DNA from: Shinisaurus crocodilurus
Lineage: Eukaryota > Chordata > Lepidosauria > Squamata > Shinisauridae
Assembly (NCBI GenBank): GCA_021292165.1
Contig: CM037879.1
Span: forward strand, 118,671,473 to 118,735,472
Length of the DNA: 64,000 nucleotides
Reading direction: 5' to 3'
Shown here: positions 9,580-21,262 of the stretch, piece after piece
Layout of the letters: each line of letters begins with the position of its first letter
Numbering within the stretch: position 1 is the stretch's first letter
Translations under genes and position numbers: made by a program
The notes under the pieces: generated by a model
The model's database searches: none
What the model saw: only the letters and a program-made list of their open reading frames with translations
Told to the model about the DNA's origin: nothing

Positions 9580-12000
9580 ATCACAACCACAACTGGCATT
9601 TCTGTGAATCTGTAAGCCACCTGTGCTCTGACTTGTAAATCTTAGTCTGAAGTGTGATGTTCCCTCCAGATAACACACAACTCCTTTTCAGAGCTCTCCA
9701 AGCATGTCCTGTTGGTCTAACAGTCTGCCTATTAGTACACTGACAGCAATACCTGGCCTTGTTGCTTGTACAGTGAAGCTCAACAGCCCAATGCTTCTGT
9801 GTAGCATTCAAACTGCTTTTCCATCAGCATGTGCTTGAAAATCCTCAACTATTTGGAGTCTCTCACTGAGTTAACTATCTCCAAATTCTCAATCACATCC
9901 ATGATATTTCTCTGGTTTGTTGCAGTAAGATACTGCCCTCTTGGTTCTCCCTCAACCTCTATTTACAAATAAACAGTTGATCCACCACCAAGCAGTTTCA
10001 ATTCAATGAAATTCCAAACCCTGGATCAATTATATCATATTGCTTTTATCTGTCCAGAAAAAACAATAGATCATCCAACTAAACAAAGTACATACAGTCT
10101 ATGTCCCTGTTCCTCCTGTTTAACAAACAAACATTGATCTGCCTCTCTGTGCAAATCTCAATTCAGCAATGTTTGAGTTCAAAACAGAATTCCAGCCTCC
10201 AGCTGATTTCTAGCTTTCCCTACAGAAAATCTCAGGCAGTTTTCCATAGACTTCCTCTCATTTAAAATGCTTATGTTCCAATATTTCCAACTGTGAAATA
10301 TTTATACATCTTCTCCACATTCTTAAACATCAGTCTAACTGTTTCCAAAACAAATTGTTGTTGCACTCATCTTATGATTATCCTGCTCCTTTTACTGAGC
10401 AAAATCACAAGCAACCAATCTTGCTATTTGTCATATAACCTTTTTCCAATCTGGTTAGTTTTCACTTAAAAAATCTATCTGGTAACAATGAGTTCCATGG
10501 ACTGCTGTTTCTTTCACCAGCTTCCATGTTTTGTTCTTTATCCAAAGAATTCAACTCAGCTTGCATAGCCTGAAGCTATGGTTTAGCTTCCTTAACAGAC
10601 AATTTTTCACCTCTTTGAAATTTTGAGTTTCAAATGGCTTTTCCCTGCAAATTCTTCCTGATATCTCACAGGTTGTTTGACTCACCTGTTCCTTACCTCA
10701 TCAGTTATCAGGTTCCTGTTCCAATAAACTTGCACCAATGATGAACAATCATTTGTTTAGTCTCCACTAAACCAAATGTGTATCAGAGTTTGTCAAATTT
10801 ACCTGACTGTCTTTCAGCAAATTCTTTTCTATTCTGACTCTGAGCATGATGCATCCCCTGCATTAACAGAATTAATTTGAAAAATGATCTCACTTTTTCA
10901 TTCAGCATTATACTCAACACTTCTAGATAATCTCACTATCCAAGTATTTTTCATGTGAAACACAATATTCTCATTTTTAGAAAAATCTCATGTAAGCTCC
11001 CTTACAGATTTCTTCTAACTTTGAGGTGTATGTACCTACATATCAGATCCAAGATCCTGAAATGTTTCTCCAGAAGATTCCTCCTTCTACACTACTTTCC
11101 ATAAAGTGTACAGTTCAGTACAGAACTAAAACTTCTATCATGTACATAATAAAAAACATTTAAGAGCTTCTACCCAAACCTCATTAGCCAAATTAGTATC
11201 ACCTCTTCTGAGTGTTTGTTTACTCTTCCACACAATCCATGTGTTCAATATCACATCCTGTTAGAAATGCATCAAAACATGCACTGAATTGAACTTCCCC
11301 ATATCTCAAAAGAAATAGGTAACATGGGTAATATGCTTGTTTCCCACCCAAGCACAAAACACCTTGACTTTGTTCAATACTCCAGCTTTCTATCTAACAT
11401 GTACACAACCTGTACTTAGTGTATTGATCAATTAACATCATGAAATAACGTGCCTTTCCTCTAAAAAACCATCAGAGTATCCACAAGATCACCAAAAACA
11501 AATTGAAATGAAATGAACTGGTTTTTCAGCTTGCCTTCCAGTTTACCTGTTGAAGCTAGCATCCCTTGTTTATGTGCACAAAATTACCTTTCATGTGAAA
11601 ATTACAATTTCCAAATGCTTTCCCCAAAATAGTTTGCATTTTCTTTCACAGGCCTGTGAATCTAAATGATCAAACATCATGTGATATGCATGCATGTACA
11701 TGTCATACATATAAGCATTTAACTTTTTTTATAGTTGCATCAGTACAACTTTCCATTTCTTTATTACATCATCACAGTATGAAAGAAATAATCCATCTCT
11801 TAGCTTTGCCATATAAACATACCTACTAATTATTCAGTATTTTACATTTTGCTACAGAAAAATCCACAATATACTCAAGTCATATATACATTCAGTACAT
11901 TTCCTGACATTTCCAGAGCATATATTACACTTTCTTGATTCCAAGTTATTAAACTTTCAAGAAATACAGTTTCAAAAACATGACTGTTAAACTCCTGACC
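9580..12000 (-). pseudogene. Decayed Copia pol (integrase and reverse transcriptase)
   Basis: Reading the minus strand and changing frame where needed, typical Copia landmarks appear in order. Integrase core-like GDLVDTLMV and LIDQYTKYR lie around 11.50-11.40 kb. A VWVEAL block lies near 11.19 kb, followed by a FGSDMYVHTSKLEE-like block near 11.05 kb. The start of RT, AMQAELNSLDK then KTWKLVK, lies at 10.59-10.51 kb; ARLVACDFAQ (family ARLVAKGF-Q) at 10.43-10.40 kb; DQCLFVKQ and YVL near 10.14-10.08 kb, where the catalytic YVDD is degraded and a stop intervenes; and a YLTAT-like block near 9.94 kb. No continuous ORF remains. Gag is not convincingly recognisable between 12.0 and 12.95 kb. Confidence 0.8.
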
Positions 12001-12948
12001 ATTTGCATAGTCCTCCTTCTGCTTATTTATGTCCAACACAGAAAGCTTCGTTTAAACAATCCACTGTTTTCTGCTCACAACAAAATAATGTCCATTTTGT
12101 TATGTCCTGGGTTAAAACACAATGGTTTTTCCCATCAGCAGCACGCCTGCTGATTTCAAGCTCCTTCTTCTGTGATCCCACATGAAGAAAATGAAGAACA
12201 GCTTCCCATTTTAAGCACAGCTTTCTTTTTTCAAAAACTGCCGCGCTGTTTTTCCCTGCTGTTTTAAAACCACGCCTCCGCTGGTTTGATACAGCCTCCC
12301 GTGTAGTATCAAGTTTCCCGAGATACGTTCCTGTCACACGTGACTTTGCTTTGCTGCGACACACGCTCCAGACGCTTTACCCACGTCAGACGTAATCCAC
12401 GTTTTTTGTAATCCAAGCCACTTGTTGATACAATGCAAAAGATAGCTGATTCGCTGCTGAGCGAAGAAATATGATCCTCCTGCTGTAGCCTTGACTCAAA
12501 TGAGTAGACACAGAGCCTCCTGGAGATATTTCCTTGCCCGATACAGCTCCTTGACAATCACTCCAGCAAGCTGTGGAAAACGAAATCCTTGTGTCCAGCG
12601 TTGTTCACTTTTCAGCCCAGTAGCTGCCCGAACCGGCACCCACGTTCCAGCTTCTTTTCACAGTCAGTAGCCTTGGATTTTGCCAAGCCTGGCACCTCCG
12701 TTCCAGCTGCTTCCAAAACGAAAAATCCTTTGTCTCTCTGTCCTGCATTCTTCAGTTGTGCTGCATTCCAAGCCGCTGTTATCAGCACCCAGCTTTAGCA
12801 ACATACATCGCCTTCCCGGTTTATTTACAAACCGTTCTTACAAATGTTAAATAATTCCTTTAACTCTATAACTGCCGAATTTTTCCGTACTGCGTCTCTG
12901 TGGGCTTATCTGCCCATCTGAGATAACAATCTTATCTCTGCTGATTAT

Positions 12949-12960
12949 CTGGGCCCATAA
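12949..12960 (-). promoter_or_regulatory. Copia primer-binding site matching initiator tRNA-Met anticodon arm
   Basis: The + strand reads CTGGGCCCATAA, which equals the anticodon-arm sequence of vertebrate initiator tRNA-Met. The element's coding strand (minus) therefore carries the complementary TTATGGGCCCAG, five bases inside the LTR edge. Drosophila copia is primed by a 5' half-fragment of initiator tRNA-Met, and this site fits that mode rather than the usual 3'-CCA priming. Confidence 0.8.
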
Positions 12961-12965
12961 TCAGA

Positions 12966-13487
12966 TGTGAGAGCTGGACTGACCCGGGTTCAAAAGCTTC
13001 CCTAGCCAGTGACCCTCAGTCCCAGTCACGCAGGCGGAAGGAGGGGATAACAGCAGTTAATAAAGATTAAAGAGTTTATTTGTAAGACCCAATTACATGG
13101 GATTAAGGCAAGCAATGCATCTCTTACTCACTACATCATTGCAGATACAAATCCAATACCCCAGTGGTAAGGCTAGATGAAGTGAAGTCCAGAACAATAC
13201 AAGTCGAGTGAGACGAGAGGAGAGAGAGGAGTGAAGCTATCAACAAGTGTGTTAGCTTTATACCACAGACCCTGCACCTATAAATAGGATATTACTCACC
13301 CCAGTTGTATAACCTATTCATCAACATGTTGATTCCAAACCTGTCCAAGGTTGCTGAGTCATATCACCTTGAGACTATGTCTCGTGACCAGAGACCCTGT
13401 GTACTTCATCTCAAGAGACATCCTCCATGTCAGGTGATAATCCTGATGTCAGGTGGTAATCTCGTTCTGCCTATGCAAAACCTAACA
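12966..13487 (-). repeat. Copia element LTR (5' LTR of the minus-strand element)
   Basis: 522 bp, the same length as its partner, and aligned without gaps at three mismatches. As the 5' LTR in the minus orientation it would hold the promoter; TATA-like blocks lie about 200 bp from its minus-strand start. Confidence 0.93.
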
Positions 13488-13492
13488 AGTAC

Positions 13493-13760
13493 CACGCCAA
13501 TGGTGCATTTACTGATTGTACCGGTACTATGATATATAGGTCTGACCAGATGAATGGCTTTTCAAAAAGTGGTTATTCTGCATATCGTCCTGTATTTTGT
13601 CAACAACATCCAGAAAATGATCTGAGGACACATGGCACTGTTACAATATTAAAGGTAAGCAGGTCTCAGCCAGTCATTGCTTGAGTCTGCCTGGAGACCC
13701 GAAACAGAAAAGCAAGAAATATATCTGTTATTGTGGAGAAAAGAGCCTCTGAGGGTTCCT
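13493..13760. other. Non-coding, nothing recognised
   Basis: Short unique stretch between the Copia target duplication and the CA repeat. Confidence 0.5.
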
Positions 13761-13778
13761 ACACACACGCTCACATGC

Positions 13779-13811
<33 letters not shown>
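13761..13811. repeat. (CA)n microsatellite
   Basis: An interrupted CA tract, with a clean run from about 13782 to 13810. Confidence 0.95.
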
Positions 13812-13812
<1 letters not shown>

Positions 13813-13905
13813 CATGTGTGAACCGGCTGAAGGCTGGGGTGCGTGGGGTGTGCATGGTTCCTCTGGATGGCGCCTTGATGGCTGCTAGGCCCTTTGAAAT
13901 GCAAA

Positions 13906-14635
13906 TGTCATGAGTCATGAGTCCCCCTCCCCTGCCTGGCCAGGTGAAGTTCATCCTGATTGGCTAGAGGCAGCAGAGCTACAGAAAGGAGGAGGGGAGG
14001 GGGGAAGAGCTATATTGCCAAGGTGTGGTTTTTGGGTCTTTGTCTTTGGTCGTCGCGTGGTTGCTGTGGGTCAATGGCGGCAGCTACGCAGAGGTCCAAG
14101 CCTTCGGGTGGCCTCAGGATCCGGCCCCAGGTAGCTCCTGGTGAAATTAGCTGAATGAGGGCTTTGGCAAAGGCAAGCCCTGTGGAGGGCTACCCATCTC
14201 GGACCTTAGGGTAGGTGTGGTAGTCTCCTCGGGTGGCAGGGCTGTGCTGGAATCAACCCTGAAGAGAACTGGCCCCCAGGTAACTAGCTGTGTGCCTGGG
14301 AGATATAAGGAATCAGGTTTTATTGTTTTGCAGCTTTACTGTGTGTACCAAAGTGTCTCTCTATTTTGTGTCCTTTCCTCATTTCCCAACTTTTGTTGTA
14401 ATATGCTACCTGAATAAACCTTCTTGGGTTTTACCCTACATGGTGTTTGTGAATGCTCTGTTGGTTCAGCATCTAAATCCAGGTTACAGTCAAAGGCAAG
14501 TCCCTGGCAGAGATTCAAGAAGGATTGCAGAGAGCTGAGGCTGGCAGTCTGGTACCTTGAGATCTCTGGGGGTCTTGGGCCTTTGGGTAGGAAAGGGTGG
14601 GTTGTGGCGGGTCAGCCAGCCCCCCTTCCTTCACA
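13906..14635 (+). mobile_element. Possible solitary LTR or promoter-like block
   Basis: GC-richer than its flanks, with a TGTCA start, a GAGCTATATT TATA-like site near 14007, a canonical AATAAA at 14413-14418 followed by T- and GT-rich sequence, and a TTCACA end at 14635. This order resembles an LTR's U3-R-U5. I found no matching target duplication at these ends and no partner LTR, so the boundaries and the LTR reading are tentative. An alternative is a genuine promoter/exon: CAG|GTAGCT near 14130 and CAG|GTAACT near 14280 resemble splice donors. Confidence 0.3.
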
Positions 14636-15920
14636 GTTATAAATTAGTGCTGCACTTTTCTAGTCCCTCACCCCACACACCTCATTAAAGAAGTGTAAAC
14701 ATTCCTACAATTAGTCTGGCCTCACAGTGTACCTCTTGCTAGTTTTTAATGTGTCTATCCACCATATCTAACTATTTTCTTCCAAAAATTTCAGGGAATG
14801 GAAGGTTTATTTCTGACATTGTGCAACCCCATATAGGTCACAATTACAAGATTTTCTCCCCACGCCAACACTTTTGGGCTGCATGTTTGCAATTTAAAAA
14901 AATAATAAAAACCTGAGTCTCCAGTACCAAGAAAAGGAAGCTTGTTTGTACAGGAAATATAGAAAAATGTGTCCTGGACATGATACAGATGGAAAAGAGG
15001 ACAGAAGAAATATGCTGAGCACTTAGCCCAACATTTACCTGCTTAAACAGTAATGTGCACACATTTTCTCAAAACAAGTTAATTTCCATCCACAAACCTT
15101 TTAAAATGCACTTCCTGCAAGACAATTTTTCTGTAGCTGTTGCTTGTTCCAGTGACTCCTATGTATAGGCAGGAAATTTGCTATCATGCTTGAGAAGCAG
15201 ACTCTTGTGCAGCACTCACCAATTTTGTTGAACCTTGTGCAGGAGAACTTCCTGAAGGATTGTGACTGTTAACAGCTCATGTGTATTCACAAATTTGAGT
15301 ATTGATTTCCTATTGTGAATATTAAAACTTACATCAATTAAGAACAGTTGGGTCTGCTTTTTCGTACAGTAGCCACTTAAGCATTTGTCAGTTGATAGAT
15401 TTTTAAAAAAAAAAAATAGGCTAGTTGTCTTTCATTTGAGTTCTGTAAAGTTAAAGCAAAACTCTTAATGGCTTAAAACCCTGAGGCTTTTCAAGTTAAT
15501 GAAGTTTATAAGCTTACCAGACTTCCTGTTATTGAGTATAATATAGCTGGAAACTATTTGGGAAATGTAGGCAGAATAATCAACCAATCAGAAAGCCTTG
15601 CCAATATAGCAAACATGGGCTACAAGCCTGCATCTCGCTATGTATATATTCTACTGAAATCAGCAGCATTTGCACATACTGGTAATTGAATATCCAGCCA
15701 TAAATTGTAGCCCAACAAATTAAAATGCCTTCTCCCTGTGTTAGCCTTCAAAATGGTGCTTTAAAAAATAATAAATCCACAACATCAATTCTTGGATGGT
15801 ATAGCAGAGTGGAGGACTATGTTTGCCTGAACAATTGATTCAACTCTTGAACCTTAATACTTTGACCTCATTGAATTAATATTTAGTTCATTTCTGCTCC
15901 AGTTGAGTTCCAAAAAATTA
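14636..15920. other. Non-coding, nothing recognised
   Basis: AT-rich unique sequence; no gene or repeat recognised. Confidence 0.5.
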
Positions 15921-16235
15921 ATACTAGGTTGGGGGTCTCCAATCTTTTTGGGTTGGTGGGCTGATTTGGAATTTTGAGAGAGTGTTGTGGGTGCTCTCAG
16001 AAAATGGCTGTCAGGGTGGCTTTCCCATTCACAAAGTGACTGCCATGGTGGATGTTGCCAGTCACAAAACACCCATTTCTCAGAAGGAAACCTGGTGAGG
16101 CTAATAGTAACTTGCTCAAGAACCTAATTACAACACATAAGTGGGGTCTGAATCTCAAATGACATCTTTGCCCCTGCAAAGCACAACAAAATAAGCATTT
16201 CACAGAAGGCAAACGAGTGATGTTCAGAGAAACAC
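15921..16235 (+). mobile_element. hAT-like MITE, family with TTTGGAATTTTGAGAGAGTG
   Basis: Starts near GGGGGTCTCCAATCTTTTTG, then TTTGGAATTTTGAGAGAGTG, AAATGGCTGTCAGGGTGG and ACACCCATTTCTCAGAAGG. The same order is found at 31.96-32.04 plus 34.41-34.73 kb, and in reverse at 20.9-21.26 kb. Further family sequence (GCTTTGCAGCATGCCAGC) appears at about 16.59 kb after an interruption. The 91-codon minus ORF here is a shadow. Confidence 0.7.
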
Positions 16236-16318
16236 ACATAGGGTTGTATCCAATGTTAGTCTTAAGGACCATTCATTTCATTTCTAAGTAGGACTAACAT
16301 TGGATACATTCCATATAG
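16236..16318. mobile_element. Foldback MITE-like repeat
   Basis: GTTGTATCCAATGTTAGTC and GGACTAACATTGGATAC are inverted arms around a CATTTCATTTC core. It belongs to the same family as 5.05 and 43.23 kb and is inserted in or next to the preceding hAT-like MITE. Confidence 0.75.
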
Positions 16319-16639
16319 ATACAGATACACACACAGGCAAAACACACACTACACCAAAACAAAACAACCAGTTAACACACACATATCACACCAAAAATGC
16401 ACATCAAAATACCTCCCCCTTGCTCTAGTTCTCCCCAGGACACTCCCTACCATCCCTCTAGCTTACCGTTTCCTTATTTCTGGGCAACTGGGCATGCTTC
16501 AAACTAAAGCGCTGGGCTGCAACCATCTACCATTTTTATTCTCTAAGGATGCCTCTAGGGCCCACAAAGATGGTACTGGAGGCTGACTCTTAGCTTTGCA
16601 GCATGCCAGCTCCCAGTTTAAAAAAATGTTTAAATGTTT
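16319..16639. other. CA-rich spacer and continuation of the hAT-like MITE
   Basis: A CA-rich stretch is followed by sequence (GCATGCCAGCTCCCAGTTT, 16.6 kb) shared with the right part of the same MITE family at 34.58 kb. Confidence 0.45.
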
Positions 16640-17118
16640 AAATATGTTGTATCTTCTGAACAGAGGTGTACAGAATTATAAATGGTGTGGTGAAAGTGGA
16701 TAGGGATAAATTTTTCTCCCTCTCATAATACTAGAACCTGGGGTCATCCCATGAAGCTGATTAGTAGGAGACTCGGGACAGATAAAAGGAAGTACTTCAC
16801 ACAGCACATAGTTAAACTATGGAATTCACTTCCACAAGATGTAGCGATGGCCACCAATTTGGATGTCTTTAAAAGGGGATTGGACAAATGCACGGAGGAG
16901 AAGGCTATCAATAGCTTCTAGTTTTTATGGCTATATGCTACCTCCAGTATCGGAGGCAGTACGCCTATGTGCACCAGTTGCTAGGAACATGGGTGGGAGG
17001 GTGCTGTTGCACTCAAGTCCTGCTTGTGGGTTTCCCATGGGCCACTGTGTGAACAGAATGCTGGACTAGATGGAGCCTTGATCTGATCCAGCACGGCTCT
17101 TTTTATGTTCATATTGTA
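16640..17118 (+). mobile_element. CR1-type LINE 3' end
   Basis: Conceptual translation, with frame changes, gives typical CR1 ORF2 C-terminal blocks: YRIINGVVKVDRDKFF, then RKYFFTQHIVKLWNSLPQDV and TNLDVFKRGLDK. The TGGACTAGATGGAGCCTTG and ATCCAGCACGGCTCTTTT motifs near the end are typical of CR1 3' UTRs. It is 5'-truncated. Confidence 0.8.
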
Positions 17119-17684
17119 CTGGTATTTGTATGTCCTGCACAACTTGGATTAGGATAGGCCATGAAGCTCTTCACTTATAAAAAGTTAAGTTTGCTTTATC
17201 TCTTTCCAGTTGGGAGCCAAACTAGGTAACATGTTAAATGTATGATTGCATTCCTGTTATCGTTTGTTTTTTAAATTAGCAACAGCAGGGAGCCCCAGTC
17301 TGAATGAGGAGTGCAGCCTCGGGATGGCTCCACAGTGTTTTTCTGACAAAAATACCAAAACTGCTGTTGAGTGGAGTTTATCTCTTCTTAAAAATGTATA
17401 GGCTCAAAACACACTGAAGTTTGTTCTATATTCTAGTTCCACTTACCATGTCGTTAGTTTGGAACATGATGACTGGTGTGATTTGTGGTATAAGCGTACG
17501 TCAGTTGCAGAAAATTGTGTATGTTGCATGGTAAGTTTCTTCCTCCCCAGCTTCATCCAATCTATGATTATGGGGTGGAGTTTTCTTTTTCTGCTTAGAG
17601 GCTTAAAGGAGTCCTATCCTAAGGTTCCTTGTTTACATTGCAAAATAATTTGTTGAAGCTGTTTCCAGAGTTTTCGCCATGGGC
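17119..17684. other. Non-coding, nothing recognised
   Basis: No gene or repeat recognised. Confidence 0.5.
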
Positions 17685-18150
17685 AGCCCCATCCTGTGTG
17701 GGTGCCATAACCCACCGAACTTGGAGGGTTACGGGCATCCAATTGAAGGTGGGAGGAGCATGGTGGATAGGATTGCTACCGTGCTCCCCTCACCCTCAAA
17801 AACATTTAGACAGCCAATTTCAGCTATCTAAATTTTTTACCCCACCTCGCAAGGAGGAAGGGCTGAAGCACTGCCTGGATTCTTCATATGACGGTGGTGC
17901 CTCGCTCCTCCCTGCCCCACCCCTGGGAATGCCGCTCCCCCACTCTGGAACCGAGGACAGTCTTCTGTCTTCAGTTCCCAGCCAGTGCGGACAGAACCGT
18001 GCCAGCTGTGAGGTGGGTGGGAGGGCACTCCATGATCGGGCTCTCCACTGTGACCTTGGAAGGGATTTCCGAGGTTGCAGTGGGGAGTCTGACGTATCCT
18101 ATGGCCCCCCCAGGCAAGGTTGGAGGGGCATAGGATCACACACTAAGTGA
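17685..18150. repeat. GC-rich dispersed repeat, unclassified
   Basis: GC-rich island sharing the block TTGGAGGGTTACGGGCA with the sequence at 47.42 kb, and ending in CATAGGATCACACACTAA. A 173-codon + ORF and a 100-codon minus ORF cross it on opposite strands with no family resemblance, as expected for GC-rich non-coding sequence. It is probably a non-autonomous DNA element. Confidence 0.4.
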
Positions 18151-19688
18151 TATAATGGCTCTACTCTAAATGTGAAGTTTTAAAATTGTATCTCCCAATT
18201 TGTTCTCCAGAAACACATACACACAGACTGTATTTATGTTTATTTCTTATTATATCTATGTCTTCTTTAAAATTGCAGAAAGATAATTTGGGGTTATGCT
18301 GTGATTCCAGTGTAATGGGTCTCGTCCAATTTTTTCGTTCCATGTATAGAAGGAGCTTACAGTCACAAAACGAGAGTTGCCTTCATGGAAGGAGTCCTTT
18401 CATGAAATGAAAAACATTGGATACATCCGAAAGTGTTGAACATGTCCTTACAATATCTTTTTTTGATAATTTAAGATAAGAATTGGGAATAGGCAAACAA
18501 TTAAATGCCAGTGAGGATACGGTCATCCAGATGCAGAAGCATGTGCATCTGACTCCTATCTGCGATGCATTGCTTTCAAGTGTTTGAATGTGTTTTAGTC
18601 AAGTGATGTGGGTTTTCTGGAAAATTTTGAATTGGAAAATTAGGTTAATTTGCATAAGGCATCTGGATAGGAAAATGTTCAGTTTGAATTGGAAAAAATT
18701 CCAATACAAATTAGGTTACTTTACATAGGGTCCTTTGCATGGAAAATTTTTGGTTTGGATTGGGAAAGGTTCTGATGCCCTAGCCTAGAGAGATCTAATT
18801 TAGCATGCTTATTATAGTTGTATTAAACAATAAAGCTACAAAAAGGTACCCCATGTTAATTTTTTGTACAAGTATTTGACCTGAAATATTTGAGGAGCAA
18901 AATTACACCACATTTAATATGATTCAAATCTCATATTATGTAGATTTTTTTATTGGAATACTTGTAAAAATTTAAAGCCAATACAGTGTACCGTATTTTC
19001 CTTACGTTTAAGAAAAAAGCCAAGATACTGAGAACTATTGACACACTAATTGATTTTAGCAACCCAGAGAACTATGCATGATATGTTGACAACCACTCAT
19101 TTGTTTCAACAGAATTAAGTTATCTTCTACTGAGGTTATTGGGGCACCTTCAGTTTCACTGTCACTGTTTATTAGCTCCATTTCACTCTGAGACCATGTA
19201 TTTTAATGACGTATATGTATTCTCTCACATACCTGGTAGGAATAATTACCTACCTGAAAAACATGAATTACGACTTTGAAATTGCCCACTTTGCCTTATA
19301 TTGTGTTTGCAATTGGCATACATTAATTTTTACTAATGAACTTATGAAACGGAAAATTTTTCATGGAAAAATAAAGCACTGAAAAATGTTCCACAGTGCC
19401 TGTCCATTTTGGCACAACTACTTGTGCATTAATACCACTTTTATGCATACCGTAAGTAGAATTGGATAGGCACATAAATGACCTTTTTAAAGAATGTATT
19501 CCATGATTAAATATCACTAAAAGAAGGGGAGTGGGGGAAACCACACAGAAATGTAAAGGCAAGGCCTGGCAGATCACACACTATCAGCGATCTGAAGTGC
19601 AAATATGTCTTCACAGAGTGAGGGATTTCTTTTCCTTGTACTTTAAAGTACAACCATTGACTACTGAAAGCTAGATAGTCCATGGCTT
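18151..19688. other. Non-coding; internal AATT-rich duplication
   Basis: AT-rich. Between about 18.60 and 18.78 kb a GGAAAATTTTGAATTGG / TTAGGTTAATTTGCATA motif is repeated in degenerate form two or three times. No gene recognised. Confidence 0.5.
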
Positions 19689-19935
19689 CCTTCCCCAACT
19701 TGGTGGCCTACAGATGTTTTGGACTACAACTCCCAGCATTCCTGCCCATTGGCCATTGTGGCAGGGGCTGATGGGAATTGTAGTCCAACACATCTGGAGG
19801 GCACCAGCTGGTTTATGGCAGCCTTCCCCAACCTGGTGCCCTCCAGATGGGTTGGGACTACAATTCCCACCATCGCCAGCTGATGGGTGTTGCAGTCTAA
19901 CATATCTGGAGAGAGCCCCAAGTTGGGGAAGGCTG
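19689..19935. mobile_element. Two adjacent foldback hAT-like MITEs
   Basis: Two copies of the CCCCAACYTGGTG...CAGATG...ACTACAACTCCCA foldback family lie next to each other, at about 19690-19800 and 19823-19935. Each has inverted arms around a GGGCTGATGGGAATTG-like core. Confidence 0.8.
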
Positions 19936-20166
19936 CTCTATGATTCCTGAAACATTCTGATACCTGCACCAACCTGGACATGTTGCTTAAAGCTCTATCC
20001 ACATGAATGCAATAATATTCCAAACACCACAGGGGAAATTTACCACACTAAATCTATCACTGAATTCAGGAGGTGGGTGCTGATGTGGACACCAGAAGAT
20101 CCAATATGCCAACGGTACGTGACAGACACTACAAATGAGCATAAGACCTATTGATTTATACACATA
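19936..20166. other. Non-coding spacer
   Basis: Nothing recognised between two MITE insertions. Confidence 0.5.
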
Positions 20167-20322
20167 GCCTAGAGCAGGGCTCTCCAACCTTGGGTCCCCA
20201 GCAGATGTTGCTGGCCTACAGCTCCCAGCATATCCAGCTAGCATGGCTAATGGCAAGGGATTCTGGAGCTGTAGTCCAACAATATCTGGGGACCCAAGGT
20301 TGGAGAGTCCTGACCTAGAGCA
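20167..20322. mobile_element. Foldback hAT-like MITE with near-perfect TSD
   Basis: Inverted ends CAGGGCTCTCCAACCTTGGG and CCCAAGGTTGGAGAGTCCTG. The flanking octamers GCCTAGAG and ACCTAGAG agree at 7 of 8 positions, as expected for a hAT-type 8-bp target duplication. Confidence 0.85.
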
Positions 20323-20914
20323 TGAGAAGAGGAAATTCAGCTTGCTTGTCTCCCCTCCCCGTGCATGATTTTAAAGTCAGAGTCATTCTGTTGGTAGAAG
20401 GTTTAAAACAAGATGAGCAGAGCAAATGTGAAGATAGACAATAAAAGTAAATAAAAAGTGAATAAACATCTAGGGAAAAAGAAGAAGTAGGAAACAGTAT
20501 AGAAAGGGAGAGGAACCTGCCAAAACTTTTATGCAAATTGGCTTTGAAGATAGATTTAAAGGTTGGATGGGGCATTGGTTGGCAGACAGCAATATTTGTC
20601 TCAAGCACGCAGAGCAACTTTGCAACAGTATAATGGAGGAATGGGACGGGTCAAGGGAGCTGTAAGCAGATGAACGCACACAAGTGGAAAGGGGATTGGG
20701 GAAGCTGTACAGACCAGGAGCTATTGAATTGTGAAATGAAATCTGAGTGAAATGAAATCTAAGCCTCCCATACTACGTGGTAAACTGCATTTGAAATGGA
20801 TGGTAGTTTCAAAAGAAGTTTGTGACAGGACATGGTGGTCCTGGGGTCTCCCAATGGTGGTGCCTGTGGGCATCTCTCTTGGTGCCTGCTAGGCTTCCTA
20901 TCTCTGCTGATCTT
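20323..20914. other. Non-coding, nothing recognised
   Basis: No gene or repeat recognised. Confidence 0.5.
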
Positions 20915-21262
20915 TATTTCTTAAGATTTTTTAAAGTTTGTTTGTTTTTTAATATAGGACTGGGAGGCTGGCATACTGCAAAGAGAAGGGCTGCCCTTGG
21001 GTGCCATTTTTATTTGGGTTCAATAGAACGGTTTGGTGTTTTGCAGCTCATACTCCACCTCAGTCTTGTACTTAGGTTCTTGAGCAAGTTACTTTTCTTT
21101 TAGTTTTCCTTCTGGAAAATGAGCATTTTGTGACCAGCTATGCCCACCATGGCAGACATTTTATGAATGGGCAAGCCCCTCCCCATGGCAGCCATTTTGT
21201 GAGTGGCCACAGCACTCTCTCACAATTCTAGATGTGCCCACCAACCCAAAAAGCTTAGTCGG
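20915..21262 (-). mobile_element. hAT-like MITE, reverse copy of the 15.9-kb family
   Basis: Read on the minus strand it shows CCAACCCAAAAAG-type start, AATTGTGAGAGAGTGCT, AAATGGCTGCCATGG and TTTTCCAGAAGGAAAA blocks in the same order as the 15.9-kb and 32-kb copies. It has no coding capacity. Confidence 0.65.

Larger units (their letters stand above)
8541..13492 (-). mobile_element. Copia-type (Ty1/Copia) LTR retrotransposon, defective
   Basis: A complete insertion: two 522-bp direct LTRs (8546-9067, 12966-13487) begin TGTGAGAG and end CCTAACA on the + strand and are flanked by the 5-bp duplication AGTAC (8541-8545, 13488-13492). The coding strand is minus: the purine tract abuts the left LTR and the primer site abuts the right LTR. 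The 3.9-kb interior carries Copia pol remnants in the right order on the minus strand but broken into several frames with stops: an integrase-like part (about 11.5-11.0 kb), then reverse transcriptase (about 10.6-9.9 kb). The LTRs differ at only three positions I could find, so the insertion is young although the genes are dead. Confidence 0.92.

Noticed and set aside
17629..18150. 173-codon + ORF
   Set aside because: Lies in a GC-rich dispersed repeat with an opposing ORF; no recognisable domain.
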